Shown: in pieces, positions 8,164 through 17,629 of the stretch
Position numbering within the stretch: the first letter of the stretch is position 1
Layout of the letters: every line of letters starts with the position of its first letter
NCBI GenBank assembly: GCA_028292305.1
Contig: JAQGMQ010000920.1
Span: 1 to 33,529, forward strand
Length of the DNA stretch: 33,529 nt
From: Rhodoferax sp.
Lineage (GTDB): Bacteria; Pseudomonadota; Gammaproteobacteria; Burkholderiales; Burkholderiaceae_C
Reading direction: 5' to 3'
Translations under genes and position numbers: made by a program
Notes under the pieces: generated by a model
Database searches by the model: none
The model's input: only the letters and a program-made list of their open reading frames with translations
Told to the model about the DNA's origin: nothing

Positions 8164-9393
8164 GTGCAGAAAAAATCGATCACACCTTCCCAGCGCCAAG
8201 CCGAGCTCCACAAGGCGAGGGGTCTCAAGATGGCTCGGTCCGCCCATGCCTACGTGCGGGGAAACACGACAAAATTCTACGAATGGCTCGACGCGAACCA
8301 AAAGGCGGTGTTGCCCGATGGCCCCCCAATCTGGATATGTGGCGACTGCCACATTGGAAACCTCGGGCCCGTGGCAAATGCCGATGGGGACATCGAAATT
8401 CAGATTCGTGACTTCGATCAAACCGTGATCGGCAACCCAGCTCACGACCTGATCCGGCTTGGACTGTCTTTATCCATGGCGGTACGGAGTTCGGATCTGC
8501 CGGGGGTTACAACCGCGCTGATGATCGAGCAGATGATGATCGGCTACCGGAAGGGTTTCCATCCCAGAGCTGAAACCAATATGAACGAAGCCCGACCGGA
8601 ATCGGTACATGTCGCCCTTAAGGAAGCCAGCCGTAGAACGTGGCGGCATCTTGCTGCGGAGCGTGTAGAGGGAAGAACCGTTCGAATTCCGCTAGGGTCG
8701 CGTTTCTGGAAAGTGGGCCAGGAAGAACGAGACGAAATCGAAGCCCTGCTGCAGCAGCCAAAGTTGGTCTCGACGTTGCGCCGTATCTCGGCCGATGCAT
8801 CTATTGAACTTCTCGACGTGGCTTACTGGAAAAAAGGGTGCAGTTCGCTGGGCAAGCTCCGTTATGCAGCGATGGTTGACGTGGGTGGCCGCGCGTCGCG
8901 TGGCCGCGATCTGTGCCTGGTCGACATCAAGGAAGCGGTCAAGGCCGCGGCACCGCGCTATGAAAGCGTCGAGATGCCCCACGAATATGCCCAGCGCGTC
9001 GTGGAGGGAGCCCGCAACCTGTCGCCCAACCTTGGCGAGCGCATGGCTGCAGCGCGATTGGGCAACCGGTCTGTCTTCGTGCGGGAGTTATTGCCTCAGG
9101 ACCTGAAGCTGGAAATCGAAAACATCACGCCCGATGAGGCCAGGCGGGCCGCCCGATACCTGGCGCGTGTGGTCGGCCGCGCGCACGCTCGTCAGCTGGA
9201 TGACGCCGCCCGGCTAGCGTGGCGCGGCGAACTGGAGCGCGGCAAAAGCAAGAGCCTAGAGGCGCCATCGTGGTTATGGAACAGCGTCGTTGATTTGGTA
9301 GGCACCCATGAAAGGGGCTACCTGGATCATTGCAGGAGGTTCGCCCTTGAGTCGGCTCGGAAGATCAAGGAAGTTGAAATCCAGCCTGCATGA
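8164..9393 (+). CDS. DUF2252 family protein
   Basis: 409 aa with GTG start (an ATG at 8230 is an alternative); IWICGDCHIGNLGPVANADGDIEIQIRDFDQTVIGNPAHDLIRL is characteristic. Confidence 0.9.
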   Translation: MQKKSITPSQRQAELHKARGLKMARSAHAYVRGNTTKFYEWLDANQKAVLPDGPPIWICGDCHIGNLGPVANADGDIEIQIRDFDQTVIGNPAHDLIRLGLSLSMAVRSSDLPGVTTALMIEQMMIGYRKGFHPRAETNMNEARPESVHVALKEASRRTWRHLAAERVEGRTVRIPLGSRFWKVGQEERDEIEALLQQPKLVSTLRRISADASIELLDVAYWKKGCSSLGKLRYAAMVDVGGRASRGRDLCLVDIKEAVKAAAPRYESVEMPHEYAQRVVEGARNLSPNLGERMAAARLGNRSVFVRELLPQDLKLEIENITPDEARRAARYLARVVGRAHARQLDDAARLAWRGELERGKSKSLEAPSWLWNSVVDLVGTHERGYLDHCRRFALESARKIKEVEIQPA

Positions 9394-9439
9394 GCGCTAT
9401 GCGATTTTGTCCGCATCCCTACACAGCACCATCATCAAC

Positions 9440-10351
9440 ATGAAACTCACTCGCCTCTTCGATCTCTGCAAAAAAGCAGGCATGGCCTGGATCGATGATT
9501 TCGCGCCGAGTATGGGCGCAGCGATCAGCTACTACACCATGTTTTCGCTTGCGCCGCTTTTGGTGATCGTCATTGCAGTGGCGGGCGCTTTATTTGGCGA
9601 CGAGGCTGTACGCGGTGCTTTGACGAGCCAGTTGCAGGGCACGATCGGCCGTGAGGGGGCCGCAGCAGTTCAGGACATGATTGCGAGTGCACATGAGCCA
9701 TCCAAAGGCATCATCGCCGGTAGCATCAGTATTGGATTGTTGGTTATCGGCGCGACCACGGTGTTCGCCGAACTTCAAAGTGCACTCGACCGCATTTGGC
9801 ATGTCCCCGAAAAAGCCAAGCCGACCGGCCTTTGGGCCATCCTGCGGGCGCGGGTGCTGTCATTTGGCCTGATTTTGGGGTTGGCCTTTTTGCTGATCGT
9901 ATCGTTGCTGGTCAGCACCGCGGTATCAGCCATTGGCGGCTGGGCGGGCGGCCTGTTGCCAGCGTGGGAACTCCTTCAGCAAGCTTTGAACATAGCAATT
10001 GCCCTAGCGATAAGCACTGTGCTTTTCGCGATGATTTTTAAATTCATGCCGACGGTACCCATCCGGTGGCATGACGTGTGGATAGGTGCCTTCGTGACGG
10101 CGGTGCTGTTCGAGGTTGGGAAAACCGGGATTGGCTTGTATCTTGGCAAAAGTGGCGTAAGTGATTCGTTTGCCGCTGCGGGATCTCTGGTTGTAGTCCT
10201 CGCATGGGTGTATTACGCCGCCCAGATTTTCCTGCTCGGTGCCGAGTTCACCAAGGTTTACGCTGACGAGCATGGCTCGGTGGAAGGAAACAAAGCTGTC
10301 AGCGCGACCAAGGATGCTAAAAAAGTCGCTCAGACTGGCACTGCAGCGTAA
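9440..10351 (+). CDS. YihY/virulence factor BrkB family membrane protein
   Basis: MKLTRLFDLCKKAGMAWIDDFAPSMGAAISYYTMFSLAPLLVIVIAVAGALFGDEAVRG and LGAEFTKVYA tail; track ORF begins upstream at 9308 within the previous gene. Confidence 0.9.
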   Translation: MKLTRLFDLCKKAGMAWIDDFAPSMGAAISYYTMFSLAPLLVIVIAVAGALFGDEAVRGALTSQLQGTIGREGAAAVQDMIASAHEPSKGIIAGSISIGLLVIGATTVFAELQSALDRIWHVPEKAKPTGLWAILRARVLSFGLILGLAFLLIVSLLVSTAVSAIGGWAGGLLPAWELLQQALNIAIALAISTVLFAMIFKFMPTVPIRWHDVWIGAFVTAVLFEVGKTGIGLYLGKSGVSDSFAAAGSLVVVLAWVYYAAQIFLLGAEFTKVYADEHGSVEGNKAVSATKDAKKVAQTGTAA

Positions 10352-10593
10352 GACGGCTGTGACGACTAGCTCCTCCCTTCGCGCGTACCTGCCTCGCCGC
10401 TATCAGGGCAGCTTGATGCAGGCTGACTGCCAAGGCGGCAACGAGGCAACAGGACGCGAGCGGTCGCATCTCGCCTTGGTCTTTTCATCGTCCGGCAGAT
10501 TCCCAAGGTTCATAGTGACAGGCGCACGGAAATCCCTCTGACAATTGGGGTGCGTTTCACGATGTTTCTTCTCAAAAGCCAGCCACATAAGTC

Positions 10594-10821
10594 ATGTCAT
10601 TGAAATTATTGATGCGGATTGTTGACCATGGGTGCCCCTTCCGCACCATCGATCAAACCGAGATTATTCACATCGACACGCTCAAAGCGGCAGGGATGGT
10701 CGAGGCGGACGTGCCCCCGGCTAAGTCCGGTGTGTACAGCGGGGAAGCGGTTGTCCATTCGATCACCCCTGTTGGCCTGAGCATCGATCAGTCCATGCGG
10801 CGTTCAGGACGCATCCCCTAA
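10594..10821 (+). CDS. Hypothetical protein (75 aa)
   Basis: Stand-alone ORF in an otherwise unexplained intergenic region; no family recognised. Confidence 0.35.
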   Translation: MSLKLLMRIVDHGCPFRTIDQTEIIHIDTLKAAGMVEADVPPAKSGVYSGEAVVHSITPVGLSIDQSMRRSGRIP

Positions 10822-10863
10822 CCGATCGCCGCAGGGGCTAGCTTTTTGATGCGTGAGGCGGAG

Positions 10864-11190
10864 CTAGACCAACTCCCCATCTTCGTTTCGGCGCCTTCGT
10901 TGCGTCCTTTCCAGGGCCAGTCGGGCGGCGGGTTCTTGTGCGTTACGGCTTTCGATGCAGTCCAGCAAAAACCGCTCGATGGCCGCTGTTGGCCGGTCGG
11001 CTTGAATAAATACCCGGACCCCCGCGCCTTGCCCTGGCGTCGTTTTTAAATTCAGACCAGGCCAGCGGCTCAAAAACAGCTGGCTGAGGGACTGGTACTC
11101 CCTCCGGTTGTTTTCGCGTGTGTCGGCTGCAGCTTCATCGCTGCTGCGTCGTCGATAGACCCAGAAGAGGTGGTGCATGCTGTTTTCCAA
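10864..11190 (-). CDS. Hypothetical protein (108 aa)
   Basis: ORF with protein-like composition (MHHLFWVYRRRSSDEAAADTRENNRREYQSLSQLFLSRWPGL); no family recognised. Confidence 0.4.
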   Translation of the reverse strand: MENSMHHLFWVYRRRSSDEAAADTRENNRREYQSLSQLFLSRWPGLNLKTTPGQGAGVRVFIQADRPTAAIERFLLDCIESRNAQEPAARLALERTQRRRRNEDGELV

Positions 11191-11269
11191 AAAAACGCAT
11201 GGTAGGTAGTACGCAGGGCTTGTCCTGTAGGAATTTTTTGAATTTCTCGCAGGACGGTTTTGACTTACA

Positions 11270-11285
11270 CCTGAGCTAGCTCAGG
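11270..11285. repeat. Perfect 16-bp palindrome CCTGAGCTAGCTCAGG
   Basis: Sequence equals its own reverse complement; intergenic. Confidence 0.85.
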
Positions 11286-11797
11286 CGGCGGTAATCCACA
11301 GCGAGATGACGGTCAGCGCCAAGCTAAGGGAGGGGCGGCGCGTGCTCCCTTGGGATTCAAGCGCATAAAGACCCACACTTATCTATGCACTGTTCTTCAT
11401 TTGTACTTGGCCAGAGGGCACTGGAAACGCGACCGCGATCCTGCACAATCTGGAAATGTTGCTGACTGCTGATGGGCTGTGTGCCCAAACCCGATCGAAA
11501 CAGCCACCCCCAGCCCGGAGCTAATTCAGGAGCTGGCGGCCCGCGGATTCACGGACTTTCGGATGCTTGGGGGCGTGCTATGCGCCGTGAAAGACTTCAA
11601 CCCAAACTGCGCCCGGAATTATTTGTAACGGAGTGGGCTACCTGGTTTTTGGGGGAACGTAGAAATCTTTCCACTGTGGAGCTTTGCGTAGCCACCTCAA
11701 GTTGGTAATTGTCGGGATATTGAAAACGCGATTCGGTCCCCGCTGCGTACCAGCGCAAGCGGGTCGCCGGCCGCCACCTCCGGCGCAGAGCCGACGC

Positions 11798-11914
11798 TAA
11801 TTTGAACTGAGCAACCACTCCCAACATCTCTTCAGCCTGGCTGTTCAGGCTACTGGCCGCAGCCGCCATGTCCTCGACCAATGCTGCGTTCTGCTGCGTG
11901 GCCTGGTCTTGCAA
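11798..11914 (-). pseudogene. C-terminal fragment of a methyl-accepting chemotaxis protein
   Basis: DQATQQNAALVEDMAAAASSLNSQAEEMLGVVAQFKL matches the conserved MCP C-terminus; no MCP body upstream. Confidence 0.8.
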
Positions 11915-12140
11915 TCAAGAGGCAAGCCGCTAAGCAGGGGCTACTAGAAAGCTAACGGATATCTATGTCCTTTCTGTGTTTCGATGCGGCCTGCATTACC
12001 GTAATGGAGGAAGAGTCGTCCCTGGTCGCATGGAGTCCCCGACGGCGCCCATCTCGCATGCGTCCAGGGCGCCCCACCGGCGCCACAGTCCTGGCCTCAG
12101 TTTTTTGCATATCGAAGATGACAACATTAATTTGCCAACC

Positions 12141-12165
12141 CAAGCCAAGCCAAGCTAAGCCAAGC
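12141..12165. repeat. Short tandem repeat, 5 x CAAGC (fourth unit TAAGC)
   Basis: caagc caagc caagc taagc caagc read directly. Confidence 0.9.
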
Positions 12166-12274
12166 AGTTCCGGGGGGAGGGTTGCATCGGATTCGGTAAG
12201 CTCATCAGCGCGTTTACCATATTAGGTACCCTTCAACATACGGCACACGTCATGAGCTACAGAAATGTTTACGC

Positions 12275-15200
12275 TTGCACGAACGGGTGAGTTATTTGAG
12301 TGTCCCCGTGCGTATTCGAGGAATCGTAGATTCCCTGGAAAAATCACTCAGAGCGGTAGTGGGTGGTTTCCTGATGGGCCGCCTGCGTAGATCGGAGGCA
12401 CAGTACAGGCTGCTTTTCGAAAGCAATCCTCAGATGATGTGGGTTTGCGAAAGCCAGACATTGGCTTTTCTGGAAGTCAATGAGGTGGCCGTTGTTCATC
12501 TGGGCTACAGCCTCACCGAGCTGCAAAAGATGCGACTGCCGTCCCTTTTGGATTGCTCAGCGCCAAGCTTTGTCTTCGAGCCAAACGCCGACACAGGCAT
12601 CGATACGGACGAAAGTCGAATTGATGCTTGCCCCGGCGTGGATCAAGTGGGGCATCACTGCGTGCTTCGCACAAGGCAAGGAAGCGCGTTGGACGTGGAA
12701 ATCCGTTTCAGCCGCATCCGCTTCAAAAACCGACCCGCGTTGATGATGCATGCACTCGACATTACCGAACGAGTTCGGGTCGGCCATGAGGTACGACGGC
12801 TCGACCGGGCGCAGCGGATGCTGAGTGCATGCAACGAAGCCGTCATCCGTGCTACGGACGAAGCGCAGCTTTTACGGCAAATCTGCGAGATAGCGGTTGA
12901 CATAGGTGGATACCTTCTGGTCTGGGTCGGTTTTGCGCAGGACGACGAACACAAAAGCATTTCGGTCGAAGCCGCGGCCGGAGAAAAATCGGCTCTGATG
13001 TTCCGTCAGCGCGGATCTTGGTCCGGCGATATTCCCGCCGGACAAAATGCCGCTGGCAGGGCGATCCGCACCGGGGAAATCGGGGTGATTGCCGACGTTC
13101 ACGACGACCCGCATTTCGAATTGTGGCGGTCGTTTGTGGATACCGTTGGCCACCGTGGGCTCATCGGCTTGCCACTGCGCGATGCCACGCGAACGTTCGG
13201 CGCTTTGACTCTCTATGCGCCGGACGCCTTGCACATCAGCGAACAGGAGTCGGTCCTTCTCGAGGAACTCGCCAACGACCTCGCTTTCGGCATCAATAAC
13301 CTGCGGTCGCTGAACCGCCAGCGTCGGCTCAGCGACGCAGTACTCAAGGTCGGCGCCGCGGTCTCGGCGCAGGTGGGCGACCAGTTCTTCAAACGCCTCG
13401 TCTCCAGCCTTGTGGATGCCCTGGAAGCGCAGGCAGGTCAGGTAGCGGTCCTGCTGCCTGGCGACCATCCCAAAGCAAGGTCGCTCTATGCGTCGGTGAA
13501 AGGAAGCGAAATTCCCGGCTTTGACTTTGATCCCCGAGAAGGTCCCTGCGGTGAATATCTTGGTCGCGACGCTTGGAGTGTCATTTGCACGCCGGGATAT
13601 GACTACCCGCAGGAAAGATTCTTTGCGCGCTTTCCGGCCGAGAGCATCGCAGTCAGACGTCTGGACAACGCCCGAGGCGAGCCCATCGGTTTCTTGCTGG
13701 TGGCTTTCGAAAACCAGCTGGGGGAGTCTGAATTCGTCGATGCCCTGCTGCGGATCTTCGCCGCGCGAGCGGCGTCGGAGTTGGAGAGATTGCAATCGGA
13801 CGCACGCCTGCGAATCCAGGCTTCGTTGTTGGACCAAGCGCAGGATGCCATTCTGGTCAGGGATCTCAACCACCACATCACCTATTGGAACCAAGGTTGC
13901 GAACGTCTTTACGGTTGGGAATCGCAGGAGGTTCTAGGGCGGTCGGTTCCAGCTTTGGTCTACAACGACCCGGCCGTATTTCATGCGAAAACAAACGAGG
14001 TGATCGCGCACGGGGCGTGGAGCGGCGAACTGATTGAACGGCGTAAAGATGGCGTGCAGATCATCGTGGAAGCCCGGTGGACCCTGCTGCGCGGTGACGA
14101 CGGGCAACCCGTCTCCATCCTGGGTATCAATACGGACATCACCCGCAGAAAAGAGGCGGAGGAAGCCGTACACAGGCTGGCATTCTTCGATGCCCTGACA
14201 GGGATGCCCAACCGTCAAATGTTCAACTTAGGCTTGCAACAGGCGGTTCGATCAGGCCACTTGTCCGGTCTGTGGGGCGCACTTTTGTACGTCAACATCG
14301 ACAAATTCAAGGCCGTGAACGAACAGCTGGGGCATGTCAAAGGAGACCTGCTCCTCCGGCTTGTTGCCGAGCGGATGACGGCCACGCTGGAGGGAAAAGA
14401 CACAGCCGCCCGCATCGGCGGCGACGAATTTCTGATATTGCTTGAACCGACGCACGCCGACCGAGAGGCTGCGCTGGGGTTCGCCAACGCGGTCGGCCAC
14501 AACATTCTGCGTAGTTTTGCCGTCCCCTTTGCGCTGGATGAATTTGAATACCTGGCCTCTGCATGCATCGGCATTGATGCTTTCCAGGGTTTGGAGACGG
14601 AACAAGGCGAACTCTTGAAGAGAGTTGACTTGGCCCTCTACCAGGCCAAGGCGGTGGGACGCGGGACGCTGCGTGTCTATGATCCGCTGCAGCAACTGCT
14701 TGTGGCGGAAAAAGCCACCCTTGAAGAGGAACTGCGCCAAGCGTTAGCCCTGAACCAACTGGCTCTGCACTACCAGCCACAAGTACACCGTGACGGGCGC
14801 CTGCTGGGTGCGGAAGCCTTACTGCGCTGGGTCCAGCCACGCCTTGGCAACGTGTCACCTGCGGTCTTCATCCCCGTGGCTGAGCAGTCCGGATTGATTC
14901 TTTCGATCGGGCAGTGGGTGATCCAGACGGCTTGCACTCAGCTCAAGACCTGGCAAAGCCGCCCGAGCACAAAGCAACTGCTCCTTTCTGTCAACGTAAG
15001 TGCTAGCCAGTTTCGCGATGACGGTTTTATCGACCAAGTCGCCTCAGCCATTCGTAACAGCGGCATCGATCCGGGAGGGTTGAAGCTTGAATTGACAGAA
15101 AGTCTCCTGGTTTACGACATGGAGGCTGTGATCACCAAGATGCACCTGCTCAAATCGCACGGCGTGGGACTTTCGCTCGACGATTTTGGAACCGGGTATT

Positions 15201-16768
15201 CCTCGCTCTCGTATTTAAAGAGAATGCCACTCGACCAGCTGAAGCTTGATCAGGCTTTTGTGCGCGATGTGATGACCGATCTGAACGATGCAGCGATTGC
15301 CGAGACCGTGATTGGACTGGGCCATAGTCTTGGCCTGATGGTCATTGCGGAAGGCGTCGAGCAGGCTGACCAACGTGCTTTTCTCTTTGAAAGCGGCTGC
15401 GATGGATACCAAGGCTACCTGCTCAGCCGCCCGTTACCGCTCGACCAGTTTGAATCATTTATGGCTGCCTACGGCGGTCGGACGCGTGCCATCAACGGAC
15501 CCGAGGCCTACGGCGTAAATCGGTCTCCACAACAAGAGCTCAGGGAACTGACAGAGATCATCGAACACACGCCAGACTATGTGTTTCAAACTGACGCGCT
15601 TGGCCGTGTGCAGCACCTGAATCCCTCAGCGAGGGCTGCGCTCGGGATACCGTTGCACGCACCAGTTCATGGTTTTAGCTTCCGTGATTTCTTTACCGCT
15701 GAGGCAGGGGAGACTCTTGACCGGGTCGTCATTCCCACCGTGAATACCACCGGATTTTGGATGGGCGAGACCGCTATTCTGGCCCAGGGTGAACGGCTAG
15801 TGCCAGTCAATCAAATGGTTATAGGACACCGCGATGCTGCCGGCCGCATCGTGCGATTTTCAGCCGTCATGCGGGATATTTCGCTCGATATCGAGTCTCG
15901 CCAGCGGCTGATGGAACAAACCGCAACGCTGCACTCAATGGCAGAGTCCATTCCCGCGATCGTGGCAGTAAACGGTCTTGACGAACGGTACCGTTTCGTT
16001 AACCGAGCATTCGAAGTCTGGTTCGGGAAGCCTCGGGAACTGATCGTTGGGCGCACCAGTCGGGACGTGCTTGGGGAAGAGGAGTACGAGCGCAGTCGAG
16101 CTTGGATTGAACAGGCGTTCGCCGGGGAGACCGTAAGTTTCGAGAAGCATTTCCCAGACCGCACTCCGCCTTTGCATATGGCAGTAAGCTTTATCCCTTT
16201 ACGACTGGATAATGGTCAGATCGATGGCTACGTGACCATGGCGCAAGATGTAACGCTACATCGTACGGAAGCCGTCCGACTGCACCAAATTTCTGAGCGC
16301 GATGCGCTTACGGGTCTTCTTAATCGGCGTGGTTTCGAGGCCTATTTAGACCGGGCGGTACAAGCGGGCAACGCGGGATCCCTGGCCTTGCTGTATGTCG
16401 ACCTGGACCACTTCAAGCCAGTCAACGACCAGCACGGCCATCCTGTTGGAGACGTTTTGCTGCGGGATTTTGCCAATCGACTGCGCAAAGTCGTGCGTCC
16501 GATGGACGGTGTGGCTAGGATGGGCGGGGATGAGTTTGCAGTGGTGCTCTATGGCGTGGCGTCCCTTGCTGACTGCGCACCTGTCGCGGAAAAGATCCTG
16601 GCCGTTGCCCGGCGACCTTTTCTGATAGCTCGCCTGCAGCTCACAATCAGTGCAAGTATTGGGGTGGCCTTCAACGCGAGTGACCAGGATGGTTGGGTCG
16701 GCATGGTCAGAAGGGCGGATGCCAAGTTGTACAGCGCCAAAGCCGCCGGCCGAGGTAGATGGGCTTAA
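12275..16768 (+). CDS. Large multidomain c-di-GMP protein: PAS-GAF-GAF-PAS-GGDEF-EAL-PAS-PAS-GGDEF (1497 aa)
   Basis: First GGDEF ARIGGDEFLILLE; EAL set EALLRW, ELTESLL, DDFGTGYSSLSYLKRMPLDQLKLD, AEGVE, QGYLLSRPL; second GGDEF VARMGGDEFAVVL with RPMD I-site. Track start is a TTG; a downstream GTG/ATG may be the true start. Confidence 0.92.
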   Translation: MHERVSYLSVPVRIRGIVDSLEKSLRAVVGGFLMGRLRRSEAQYRLLFESNPQMMWVCESQTLAFLEVNEVAVVHLGYSLTELQKMRLPSLLDCSAPSFVFEPNADTGIDTDESRIDACPGVDQVGHHCVLRTRQGSALDVEIRFSRIRFKNRPALMMHALDITERVRVGHEVRRLDRAQRMLSACNEAVIRATDEAQLLRQICEIAVDIGGYLLVWVGFAQDDEHKSISVEAAAGEKSALMFRQRGSWSGDIPAGQNAAGRAIRTGEIGVIADVHDDPHFELWRSFVDTVGHRGLIGLPLRDATRTFGALTLYAPDALHISEQESVLLEELANDLAFGINNLRSLNRQRRLSDAVLKVGAAVSAQVGDQFFKRLVSSLVDALEAQAGQVAVLLPGDHPKARSLYASVKGSEIPGFDFDPREGPCGEYLGRDAWSVICTPGYDYPQERFFARFPAESIAVRRLDNARGEPIGFLLVAFENQLGESEFVDALLRIFAARAASELERLQSDARLRIQASLLDQAQDAILVRDLNHHITYWNQGCERLYGWESQEVLGRSVPALVYNDPAVFHAKTNEVIAHGAWSGELIERRKDGVQIIVEARWTLLRGDDGQPVSILGINTDITRRKEAEEAVHRLAFFDALTGMPNRQMFNLGLQQAVRSGHLSGLWGALLYVNIDKFKAVNEQLGHVKGDLLLRLVAERMTATLEGKDTAARIGGDEFLILLEPTHADREAALGFANAVGHNILRSFAVPFALDEFEYLASACIGIDAFQGLETEQGELLKRVDLALYQAKAVGRGTLRVYDPLQQLLVAEKATLEEELRQALALNQLALHYQPQVHRDGRLLGAEALLRWVQPRLGNVSPAVFIPVAEQSGLILSIGQWVIQTACTQLKTWQSRPSTKQLLLSVNVSASQFRDDGFIDQVASAIRNSGIDPGGLKLELTESLLVYDMEAVITKMHLLKSHGVGLSLDDFGTGYSSLSYLKRMPLDQLKLDQAFVRDVMTDLNDAAIAETVIGLGHSLGLMVIAEGVEQADQRAFLFESGCDGYQGYLLSRPLPLDQFESFMAAYGGRTRAINGPEAYGVNRSPQQELRELTEIIEHTPDYVFQTDALGRVQHLNPSARAALGIPLHAPVHGFSFRDFFTAEAGETLDRVVIPTVNTTGFWMGETAILAQGERLVPVNQMVIGHRDAAGRIVRFSAVMRDISLDIESRQRLMEQTATLHSMAESIPAIVAVNGLDERYRFVNRAFEVWFGKPRELIVGRTSRDVLGEEEYERSRAWIEQAFAGETVSFEKHFPDRTPPLHMAVSFIPLRLDNGQIDGYVTMAQDVTLHRTEAVRLHQISERDALTGLLNRRGFEAYLDRAVQAGNAGSLALLYVDLDHFKPVNDQHGHPVGDVLLRDFANRLRKVVRPMDGVARMGGDEFAVVLYGVASLADCAPVAEKILAVARRPFLIARLQLTISASIGVAFNASDQDGWVGMVRRADAKLYSAKAAGRGRWA

Positions 16769-16870
16769 ATGTCGCCAGCAAAGGCGTTCGCCATGCGACG
16801 GCTGGGCAATTTGCGTCGGCATCATCAGCTTCAAGTGGTCCGATTTATGTCGGATGCGCACCAAGCTTGA

Positions 16871-16902
16871 GTTGCCGAGTTGCCGAGTTGCCGAGTTGCC
16901 GA
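16871..16902. repeat. Short tandem repeat, 4 x GTTGCCGA
   Basis: gttgccga repeated four times exactly. Confidence 0.95.
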
Positions 16903-17102
16903 GGGCTGTAAGGCTATCTTATAGATATCAAGGCTTCTTGCTTGCTATTGGCAGGCGCGGGTTAGACGAAGGTAACGTCAAGCCCATGGACGCATACCTC
17001 TGAAAGTTGCATGCTGTCGTATGGTAAGCGTCCTGCCATCGCATCTTGAGACGTCGTTAGGTTCATAGGAGCCTATTGTCCACCTCAACTTTTGGTGGAT
17101 AC

Positions 17103-17410
17103 GTGAACACAATCCCCGAACAAGCCGTCGACGCCGTCGTACCCACAGCGACGAATTCAAAGCCACCGTAGTGGCATTGTGTTTGCAGCCGGAATGTCGA
17201 TGGCCGCCGTGGCGATGGCCAACTGCATCAACGCGAACTTGCTGCGGCGTTGGGTGCGTGCATCTGAGATGCGCGGCGACGTCCCGCTCCGAGCGCACCA
17301 CCGGACATCCGTATCAAGCTGCGCCGTGGCGCAACGGCCATCACCGTGGCCTGGCCGCCGCAAAGCGGCCAGCGAATGTGCGGCCTGAATGCGTGAGCAG
17401 TTGCTCTCCT
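17103..17410 (+). pseudogene. Decayed IS66-family TnpA (OrfA) relic
   Basis: Split over frames: VNTIPEQAVDAVV; RRTHSDEFKATVVALCLQPE; MSMAAVAMANCINANLLRRWVRASEM; DIRIKLRRGATAITVAWPP; AASECAA*MREQLL. This is the IS66 TnpA order with several frameshifts and a stop where Trp is expected. Confidence 0.8.
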
Positions 17411-17629
17411 TTTGCTTCCAAAGACGTGCCGCTGGAGGCATCGCTTTTGACTTATCAGATCCATTAAGTTTCTTCAAACTACCAGTTTCGACGCGATGCG
17501 ATTACGGAGTGTAGCGAAAATTTCTAGTTGCATTACTGACTTGCCAGGAGACTGCGGCTAGCTTTCGGATAGCTTTCGGATAGCCTTCCAAAAGCGTCTC
17601 CCGCGGAGCACAAAGGCTATGTTGGTTCG

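Noticed and set aside
7672-8445. 257-aa minus-strand ORF
   Set aside because: Overlaps the DUF2252 start region antisense; only its internal VPGVESGLLGFTFV stretch is meaningful and belongs to the relic at 7780-7911.
12872-13894. 340-aa minus-strand ORF
   Set aside because: Antisense to the GAF region of the 1497-aa protein; no motif.
17559-17582. Direct repeat TAGCTTTCGGA x2
   Set aside because: Only two copies; likely simple slippage.
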